From NCBI GenBank assembly GCA_964617665.1, contig CAZUAH010000365.1:1-13816 (forward strand): 13,816 nt of DNA, in the 5' to 3' direction. A model generated the notes under the pieces. That model was not told the DNA's origin and did no database searches. It saw only the letters and a program-made list of their open reading frames with translations. Origin of the DNA: JADHUC01 sp964617665. Lineage in GTDB: Bacteria; Planctomycetota; Planctomycetia; Pirellulales; Pirellulaceae. Positions 9,401 through 13,816 of this stretch are shown here, in pieces. The position numbers and the translations under genes were made by a program. The number at the start of each line of letters is the position of its first letter. The stretch's first letter is position 1.

Positions 9401-9808
9401 TTTTTCGCCGACCCCTACAAGGAACGCGAACTGCCGCGCAAGATCACGAAGTACGATGACTGGATTCCTCGCGACACGCGTTTTGACGACAGCGGCCTGG
9501 TTACCGTCACAGTTGGCTTGTACCGCCCCAATGCTTGGCAGCTTCACGATATGCATGGCAACGTTGCCGAGTGGACACGGACCATCTATCGACCATATCC
9601 GTACGACGCCAGCGATGGCCGAGACAAAGGCGCACCCTTTGGTGAGAAGGTCGTGCGCGGCGGTTCGTGGCGCGACCGCCCGAAACACTGTCGATCAGCA
9701 TTTCGTCGCCATTATCATGCCTGGCAAGGCGTCTACAACGTCGGTTTCCGTGTTGCGTGCCCGGCGATGGTTCGCGGTGCGACTGACGTGGCCAGTGTGG
9801 ATAACTGA
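6428..9808 (+). CDS. Exported dihaem HzsA-like propeller protein with C-terminal SUMF1 (FGE-like) domain
   Basis: About 1126 residues. The start at 6428 gives a signal peptide (MTASSHLHLAFILCLFAG), with GGAAGG 12 bases upstream; ATG 6416 is an alternative. Order of parts: a helical N-terminal region ending ANPLLDFDRLLLVRRRP; a TolB-like beta-propeller (GTDGAGLRQVSRGEHADVDN, then DGSGVRQLTFDQDHSFNPVM); a middle domain like that of hydrazine synthase alpha (DMYQGPGLSGVPRGTVKRLR, then GTVPVEADGSAHFRIPANTP); covalent-haem motifs CVGCH at residues 594-598 and 644-648, the second in a VQPVIDRHCVGCH context; and a SUMF1 domain from about 840 (GDFVMGD, LPTEAQWEYACRAGT, HDMHGNVAEW, VVRGGSW, YNVGFRV). 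By eye, Asp1083 occupies the place of the first FGE catalytic Cys and only Cys1088 is kept, so formylglycine formation is doubtful. It is probably periplasmic and redox-active, with unknown substrate. Relatives occur widely outside anammox bacteria, so the similarity does not imply hydrazine synthesis. Confidence 0.88.
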   Translation: MTASSHLHLAFILCLFAGTHTPFCESSDATQGSTKPLIADLRDRFDGVDLPALRMAIRDLTQTFPSEYLNGKEYLAELDTIEPHRDEIRDGLARGETKAIAQAKRLLTLQREALEANPLLDFDRLLLVRRRPFKDGQPGDVNTCTQWDVGLPRSSMGNSSIVPNVHDNSIVVLSPVSPQGKLTIVFAPDGHKCVTDVDLHFDAERALFSMRDDNGTWQIYEIGTDGAGLRQVSRGEHADVDNYDACYLADDRILFASSACFQAVPCNGSHVALLFRMEADGSGVRQLTFDQDHSFNPVMMPNGRVLYLRWEYSDLPHAHSRMLFTMNPDGTDQRMHYGSNSYWPNSIFGARPIPSHATKFVGIVNGHHGSHREGELVLFDVALGRREADGAIQRIPGWGKVVEPIIRDELTVDSWPKFVHPYPLSDSYFLVSAKIAPAAPWDLFLVDVFGNRLLVHHTEGYGLFEPIPIHKAPVPKVIPDRIDLSDDEGVVHIADMYQGPGLSGVPRGTVKRLRLYSLHFAYQGKGGLLGVVGLDGPWDVRRILGTVPVEADGSAHFRIPANTPIAIQPLDSEGKAVQLMRSWFVAMPGETVSCVGCHTSENAAPFEGESLALERSPSEIATWYGSARNFSFKREVQPVIDRHCVGCHDGRETYAGLPLPDLRGTQLTSDYKCYVSGNTNSDGGRFFSVGYFELSKLVRRPGIESDMHLLMPMEFHADTTQLVQMLQKGHYGVDLDAESWDRLITWVDLNTPYHGTWTETGIDPGRQRQRRRDLRKAYAGVDEDPESLANVATVAVEPVPRDLPEGNDEAAVPQVAGWPFDAAEARRRQDAAGLAELRTVELADGIRLQLALIPAGDFVMGDPTGYCDEQPVAQVHIDTPFWMSVCEITNEQYACFDPSHDSHVESRNAYQFGVHGFSVDGPKQPVVRVSWQRAMAYCRWLAEKTGESFTLPTEAQWEYACRAGTNSPFSYGGVDDDYSPYANLADVKLRSFFADPYKERELPRKITKYDDWIPRDTRFDDSGLVTVTVGLYRPNAWQLHDMHGNVAEWTRTIYRPYPYDASDGRDKGAPFGEKVVRGGSWRDRPKHCRSAFRRHYHAWQGVYNVGFRVACPAMVRGATDVASVDN
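8207..8221 (+). other. First c-type haem attachment site (CVGCH)
   Basis: The codons TGC GTT GGT TGC CAT encode CVGCH within GETVSCVGCHTSE, residues 594-598 of the HzsA-like protein. In hydrazine synthase alpha the corresponding middle domain also binds a c-type haem. Confidence 0.85.
8357..8371 (+). other. Second c-type haem attachment site (CVGCH)
   Basis: The codons TGC GTG GGT TGT CAC encode CVGCH (residues 644-648), preceded by REVQPVIDRH. That lead-in is typical of planctomycete cytochrome c domains, where the polypeptide around the site forms a small class-I-like haem domain. Confidence 0.85.
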
Positions 9809-10055
9809 CTCTCCGTAACGGTTCGTTTCCTTCGACGACGGAATCACGTACGCTGGCAGTGCGCAGTGCGAGGAATCACCGAAAGGGCAAAATACTCTTC
9901 CAGCTTTCCCGTGGAAGATCTGAACTGAGGAGGCGATGTTGATGAACGATCTGAATGCCAAGTCGGTGATAGCCGTCCGTTCGGAGCAGTTTTGACGACC
10001 GACCAGCCTACTCCCCGATCAACAAAGATTCCGGCTTTTAAGCGGCGGTTTTTGT
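9809..10055. other. Intergenic region with hairpin, orphan ribosome-binding site and 3' flank of an IS fragment
   Basis: This gap lies between two converging coding regions. It holds a 7-bp perfect stem, TCTTCCA (9896-9902) and TGGAAGA (9912-9918), with a 9-base loop but no T-tract. It also holds a strong GAGGAGG at 9927-9933 before a mini-ORF at 9942-9995. The last 60 bases before 10056 are the downstream flank of the transposase remnant and may include the IS end, which I could not delimit. Confidence 0.5.
9942..9995 (+). CDS. Possible 17-codon mini-ORF or orphaned gene start
   Basis: An ATG at 9942 lies eight bases after a perfect GAGGAGG. It encodes MNDLNAKSVIAVRSEQF and then TGA at 9993-9995; an in-frame ATG at 9936 adds two residues. 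The ribosome-binding site is the strongest in the window, yet the frame closes after 17 codons. Either this is the stranded 5' end of a gene lost when the neighbouring IS inserted or decayed, or a small leader peptide. I recognise no family. Confidence 0.3.
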   Translation: MNDLNAKSVIAVRSEQF

Positions 10056-10460
10056 CTAGTTTTCATTTGCTGGCTCCGGGATCTTGGATTGGCGGAGGTT
10101 GTGAATGATGCGGAGGTTATGGCCAAGCACCGTTAGCCCCAGTTGAGCTCGCGCACGACGGATTCCGCGTCCACGGAAACGACGCAGGTTGCGGTGCTCC
10201 TTGAAGTCGCCGAAAACTCGTTCAATCGTCTGGCCTCGCAGGCGATACAATAGCTTCGCTTCAACCGTTTCCATGCGTGTCTGCAATTCATCGATTTGTT
10301 GCTGGTGACGGTCCCGACGCACGGTTCGGCCTTTCTCCTGCACCTGCCAGGTAGACCCGTCGAAAACGGCCAAACGTGATTCGCCGGTCCGGTGGCGAGG
10401 GTCGCGAGCCACCATCAGTTCGCGCCGGAGATACGCCGGGCGTGTCGAAACAGACGGCAA
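10056..10460 (-). pseudogene. C-terminal fragment of a DDE transposase (IS1182/IS4-like)
   Basis: The last 130 or so codons of a transposase-like frame. The sequence YRLRGQTIERVFGDFKEH (residues 72-89) fits the Y-R...E...FG..K pattern around the third acidic residue of DDE transposases, with E80 the likely catalytic glutamate. LGLTVLGHNLRIIHNLRQ, the usual final helix of such proteins, follows. The upstream end is an in-frame stop (TGA at 10494-10496) and the nearest start is only a TTG at 10460. The first two catalytic aspartates and most of the protein are absent; intact members run to 350-500 residues. The fragment begins only about 60 bp past the stop codon of the sulfatase gene, on the same strand, and probably marks an old insertion. 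The exact IS family is uncertain. It should not encode an active enzyme. Confidence 0.75.
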
Positions 10461-10520
10461 AGGCTGACGTCGCGGACGAGTCAGGCTTGAGTTTCACTTG
10501 GGACGACGTTACGCTGCTCG

Positions 10521-13500
10521 TCAACGCGGACTGCGTGGTTTGCGGGTGGGGCGTTTGGCCCCGCTTGGTCGCTTCTTGCCGGGGCGGTCGGCGTTTGGCC
10601 CGGCTCGACCGCCCGACGCTCGGCCACGCGGCACCACAGCATTGGGGTCGTAGTTGGGGTTTTCTACTGGCATTTGAGCCTCGACTTCGCGGAGATATGC
10701 TAAGAGAGCCTTCTCCATTTCGGCGACCTTCTCCGGCATGCTCTCGGCCAAGTCATGTTGCTCACCCATGTCATCGGACAAGTTGAACAGGTGGCTGGTT
10801 CCCGTCTCGTAGATTCGCAGTAGCTTGTAGTCGCCCTGGTAGATGGCCGATTGCGGGTTCTGCTCAGGGCCTTGAGCGTAATGAGGGAAATGGAACACCA
10901 ATTCGGGCCGCGAACGCTTGACCATGCCCTCTCCGCGGTTCGCTAGGAGAGTCGCCAAACTGCCGCCCTCAACGCCATCGGGCATCTCAGCTACGCCGGC
11001 CAAAACGCAAAGTGTCGGATAGAGATCGAACCCCACAACACGTTCACGGCAGGAGGCGCCCGCGGTAATGCCTGGGCCCCGGATGATTAGAGGTACCCGA
11101 ATCCCGCCTTCCCAAAAAGTCGCCTTTCCACCGGACAGTGGCGTGTTCTCAAATCTCTTGCGTGGACCCGCTGGGGCACCGTTGTCAGACATGAAGATCA
11201 CATACGTGTTGTCCGCGATTCCAAGACGGTCAATGCAGTCCAGAATCATGCCGACCCCCGTGTCCAAGTCACGAGTCATTGCCGCGTGGACGACGCTATT
11301 GTGGCGCGTGCCAGATGGTTCTTCCGCGAACTTGGCTATTGTCGTGGCTAGAGCCTTTGGCTGAGAATGAACAGCGTAATGCGACAATTGGAGATAGAAA
11401 GGCTTGCCGCCTGCCACCTGTTCTCGCATGAACGCAATGCCTCGATCGGTGATTCCAAAAATATCCTTGGGGTTGGGATCGTCGTACTCGCCGGGGCCGC
11501 CGTTCGCGGTATCGCCATCGTGCCGATCGAAGCCGTGATATCCGGGGCCCCCTCCACTCAAATGCCACTTTCCGAAATGTGCCGTCGCGTAATCACAACT
11601 CTTGAGGACTTCAGCAATGGTGGTCTCACTTTCGGGGAACGAGTGGACGTGTCGTGGTGGGGTCAGTTTGTGATTACTCCTGGCTTGGCCGGCTGCGCGG
11701 CCCGGCGTGGTGATGCGAGTGAGAGCCGGGCTCTTTCCCGTCAGGATGCTGGCCCGACTGGGAGTGCACAGCGAACTGGGTGAGTAAGCGTCCGAAAACC
11801 GCATGCCCTGCCGAGCCAACTCGTCGATCCGGGGCGTTTGGTAGAAGTCACTTTTGGAACCTGGGATCCTGTCGTCCATTTGAACCGACGTTCCCGTCCA
11901 CCCCATGTCGTCGGCCAGGATGAAGACGAAACTCGGCGGCCGTTCGTTCCGGACGGCGCCGACGCGAACTTCCTTGGCACGATTTGCCGCACGCATTGGT
12001 TCTTCGGAACCAGGACCTACGGCCGGATTTCGTCCTTGTGAGCCGCGCGGTGGTTTGCCACCACGACGGCCTTGATTTCCTAAGGGTTTCCCTCCTGCGG
12101 CCGGCGGGCCTGCCTGCGCCGCTTCATCCATCGACACCGAACCGTCGCCGTCGAGATCCAGTGTGCTGAAACGCCTCGGTGGGCCGTCGAACTCTTCACG
12201 CGTCACTTTGCCGTCTCGGTTGCGATCGAACCGCTGCAAGAACGGTGAGGATTTTCCTTTCTTGGCCTTCGAGCCCGGCCCCGTCGCCGGTCGCGGTGGC
12301 TGCTTCGGTCGTGTGCTGCGTTGCGATTCCAGTTCCGGGCCTTCGCTCCGCGTCGTGACGTCGCCGCCTCGCACGGCCCGGACCATGTTATAGATTCCGA
12401 TCACATCTCCCTGCGGGCCGCGACCGCGAGGGAACTGCGCGGGATCGCCCGCTTTCGGATCACAACGCTGAGAGCCAGCTCCGTGAACGTCCAACAAATT
12501 GTATTCGCCGCCAAATCTCGCCGGCATCCAGCCCTGCGAACGCCCGAACGCAAAGTAGCAGCCCGCCGACGCGTTTCCACCGTCGCGAACGTGCGTCGTG
12601 CCGCTCCAGTAGAACGGATAGTTGACCTTGTCGAGTCCGTCGCGGATCGGCGTGACACGGAAGATGGGATCAATCGCGGCGGAATTCGTCGTGTCCGGCG
12701 AACGCGTGTAGTCGACAATGCTCTGCAATTCTTTGATGTTCGGCAGCCGCCAGTCGGAATGCCCGGCGTATTGCAGATCTTCGGCCCATTCGAGTGCCTG
12801 CTCCCAGTTCAGCCGTCCGTCCTTGGATTCCCCGGCTTTCAGGTGTCCGCTATCCGGTTGCATCCATGTTAGGCCGGTTGCTTCGTCGGCGATCGTCCCG
12901 TCGCCGTTGTCGCGAAACTTGTTCTTTCCGTATTCTGGATTGCCGCGAACGTAGAAAACGAAGAATTTTTTCGGCCCCCTTCCGGGTCGATTGACGCCGG
13001 CGGGGTAGCCCTTGATACGGCCATCGGCGAAGTTGACTCCGAAGACGGTCTCGTCGGCGTACATCGTGGTGCTGACGTATTTCGTTGACGTTGCCATTTG
13101 CGAATCGATGATTCGCTCGCCTTCAGCGGGATCTCCATAGGAGAAATCGAAGTACTCGGTGTTGATAAACGGCTTCAGGCCCGAGGCGTCCGTCAAGTGC
13201 GGACTGACGTCCTCGCCGTAAAACATGATCAACGAATACATTTCCTTGATGCTCGGCAGACGCCAGTCGTCGTATCCGCCGACTCGGCAAGCGGACGCAC
13301 CGGCAATCGCCTCTTCGAGCGTCTTCTTAGGGCCTGGACCCTTCTGCCACATGAGTCCGGTTACCAGGTCGGTGATCGTTCCGTCCTCGTTGTCACGGTA
13401 CGCCGGCTGATTCCCCAGGTACTGCGCATCCTGGCCGAAAAACGGTTCGCCACCTTTCGGATACGTGATCTCTTGGCCATTGTCGTAACAACGCTCCTGG

Positions 13501-13601
13501 CTGGTGTCGACAATCGGGTAATTCTCTGCCGGGCACGGCGACATGCTCACGACGATCAACAAAGGGCAAAGCACTGCCCCACACGCACTCGGCCATTGCA
13601 T
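10521..13601 (-). CDS. Secreted Lcl_C-Lcl_C-EF-hand-sulfatase fusion protein
   Basis: 1026 residues with an N-terminal signal peptide (hydrophobic core AVLCPLLIVVSM, likely cut after PCPA near residue 25). Two Lcl_C/DUF1566 domains follow (about 69-220 and 229-412), each opening with RDN-x-DGTI-x-D-x-x-TGL-x-W and carrying a DWRLP-x-IKE motif (WRLP at 113-116 and 284-287). A proline/lysine-rich linker leads to two EF-hand loops, DRNRDGKVTREE (459-470) and DLDGDGSVSMDE (482-493). A glycine/arginine-rich linker then leads to a type I sulfatase domain (about 556-975) with metal ligands ADD (564-565), the formylglycine motif C-T-P-S-R with Cys612, HFGKWHL, and MSDNG. The tail after about 995 is strongly basic. 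It should hydrolyse sulfate esters on a polysaccharide outside the cytoplasm and needs Cys612 converted to formylglycine. ATG 13601 follows GGGGGAAGAAGCC. The long frame has no frameshift that I can see, so the fusion looks genuine. The substrate is unknown. Confidence 0.92.
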   Translation of the reverse strand: MQWPSACGAVLCPLLIVVSMSPCPAENYPIVDTSQERCYDNGQEITYPKGGEPFFGQDAQYLGNQPAYRDNEDGTITDLVTGLMWQKGPGPKKTLEEAIAGASACRVGGYDDWRLPSIKEMYSLIMFYGEDVSPHLTDASGLKPFINTEYFDFSYGDPAEGERIIDSQMATSTKYVSTTMYADETVFGVNFADGRIKGYPAGVNRPGRGPKKFFVFYVRGNPEYGKNKFRDNGDGTIADEATGLTWMQPDSGHLKAGESKDGRLNWEQALEWAEDLQYAGHSDWRLPNIKELQSIVDYTRSPDTTNSAAIDPIFRVTPIRDGLDKVNYPFYWSGTTHVRDGGNASAGCYFAFGRSQGWMPARFGGEYNLLDVHGAGSQRCDPKAGDPAQFPRGRGPQGDVIGIYNMVRAVRGGDVTTRSEGPELESQRSTRPKQPPRPATGPGSKAKKGKSSPFLQRFDRNRDGKVTREEFDGPPRRFSTLDLDGDGSVSMDEAAQAGPPAAGGKPLGNQGRRGGKPPRGSQGRNPAVGPGSEEPMRAANRAKEVRVGAVRNERPPSFVFILADDMGWTGTSVQMDDRIPGSKSDFYQTPRIDELARQGMRFSDAYSPSSLCTPSRASILTGKSPALTRITTPGRAAGQARSNHKLTPPRHVHSFPESETTIAEVLKSCDYATAHFGKWHLSGGGPGYHGFDRHDGDTANGGPGEYDDPNPKDIFGITDRGIAFMREQVAGGKPFYLQLSHYAVHSQPKALATTIAKFAEEPSGTRHNSVVHAAMTRDLDTGVGMILDCIDRLGIADNTYVIFMSDNGAPAGPRKRFENTPLSGGKATFWEGGIRVPLIIRGPGITAGASCRERVVGFDLYPTLCVLAGVAEMPDGVEGGSLATLLANRGEGMVKRSRPELVFHFPHYAQGPEQNPQSAIYQGDYKLLRIYETGTSHLFNLSDDMGEQHDLAESMPEKVAEMEKALLAYLREVEAQMPVENPNYDPNAVVPRGRASGGRAGPNADRPGKKRPSGAKRPTRKPRSPR
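11764..11778 (-). other. Sulfatase activation/nucleophile motif C-T-P-S-R region
   Basis: On the minus strand the codon at 11768-11766 encodes Cys612 in the context SSLCTPSRAS. This is the C-x-P-x-R signature recognised by formylglycine-generating enzymes, making this a Cys-type rather than a Ser-type sulfatase. Confidence 0.85.
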
Positions 13602-13666
13602 GGCTTCTTCCCCCGTTCATGGCTGGAATGTCTTGTGGACTCAACCCTGTAATTGCATACTCTTCC

Positions 13667-13815
13667 TCGTGGGATAGGCTTCCAGCCTGTCATGGCAGTA
13701 TCGAAGTGCGTTTCTTGATCGGTCGACACATGCCACAAAACGTGCAGTCTACCGATCGGAAGAATACTGACTGACTCAACGGCAACTTCCGACAGGCTGG
13801 AAGCCTATCCCACGA
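13667..13815. repeat. 149-bp element with perfect 25-bp terminal inverted repeats
   Basis: Bases 13667-13691 and 13791-13815 are exact reverse complements over 25 bp; the left arm starts TCGTGGGATAGGC and the right arm ends CTATCCCACGA. The 99-bp interior contains an imperfect inner pair, TTCTTGATCGGTCGAC against GTCTACCGATCGGAAGAA, so the whole element could fold as a long interrupted hairpin. It encodes nothing. It begins 66 bp upstream of the sulfatase-fusion start, where that gene's promoter should be. It may be a MITE-like element or two convergent copies of a dispersed repeat. The right end is at the window edge, so it could extend further, although the base pair just outside (13666/13816) is already mismatched. 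Confidence 0.75.
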
Positions 13816-13816
13816 T

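Noticed and set aside
6428..9808. Evidence for anammox metabolism
   Set aside because: Only an HzsA-like middle domain is present; no HzsB/HzsC or other anammox genes are nearby, and the SUMF1 fusion differs from the anammox subunit.
9896..9918. 7-bp stem-loop as terminator of the HzsA-like gene
   Set aside because: The stem is short, the loop is nine bases and no T-run follows; left as an unexplained hairpin.
10376..10786. Plus-strand frame with a protein-like stretch (DTPGVSKQTAKADVADES onward)
   Set aside because: It overlaps the transposase remnant and the sulfatase 3' end, its second half is shadow sequence, and no family was recognised.
12321..13652. Plus-strand open frames opposite the Lcl_C region
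   Set aside because: They are GC-driven shadows of a well-supported minus-strand gene with recognisable domains.
1..13816. CRISPR array, tRNA or rRNA genes, phage or toxin-antitoxin modules
   Set aside because: No regular direct repeats with spacers, no cloverleaf-like sequences and no matching protein families were seen.

Overview
The window looks like a chromosomal stretch from a free-living member of the Planctomycetota, probably a Pirellulales-type genome. The evidence is the gene mix: two Gfo/Idh/MocA oxidoreductases (one with a twin-arginine signal), a sodium:solute symporter, a secreted Cys-type sulfatase with extra domains, a two-haem protein related to hydrazine synthase alpha fused to a SUMF1 domain, and a GC-rich sequence with palindromic intergenic repeats. 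No rRNA, tRNA or CRISPR array is visible. The taxonomic call is an inference from gene families, not from a marker gene.

Layout. The 3' part of a cytosolic Gfo/Idh/MocA gene (1-935, +) enters from the left edge. A repeat-bearing gap (936-1116) holds a GC-rich palindromic element. A leftward series follows: sodium:solute symporter (6164-4317), a cytosolic beta-propeller protein (4200-3052), a Tat-exported Gfo/Idh/MocA protein (2932-1565), and the C-terminal remnant of an MttB-type methyltransferase (about 1503-1117). A divergent gap (6165-6427) separates this series from a rightward gene of about 1126 codons (6428-9808). That gene encodes a signal peptide, a TolB-like propeller, an HzsA-like middle domain with two CXXCH sites, and a C-terminal SUMF1 domain. 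A 247-bp gap with an orphan ribosome-binding site and mini-ORF separates it from the C-terminal part of an IS transposase (10460-10056, -). To the right lies a 1026-codon leftward gene (13601-10521) joining two Lcl_C/DUF1566 domains, an EF-hand pair and a sulfatase. A 149-bp element bounded by perfect 25-bp inverted repeats sits just upstream of it, at the right edge.

How the genes may work together. The leftward symporter, propeller and oxidoreductase series is spaced like a loose operon and would fit import and oxidation of a sugar, sugar acid or polyol. The sulfatase protein would act outside the cytoplasm on sulfated glycans, with its Lcl_C domains as plausible binding modules. The HzsA-like/SUMF1 protein is probably an exported redox protein of unknown substrate. 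Nothing in the sequence proves that these modules serve one pathway.

The two most unusual items are the Lcl_C-Lcl_C-EF-hand-sulfatase fusion and the HzsA-like dihaem protein ending in a SUMF1 domain that appears to lack one of the two catalytic cysteines of true formylglycine-generating enzymes. Signs of decay or rearrangement (mttB remnant, transposase fragment, orphan start site) sit in the gaps.
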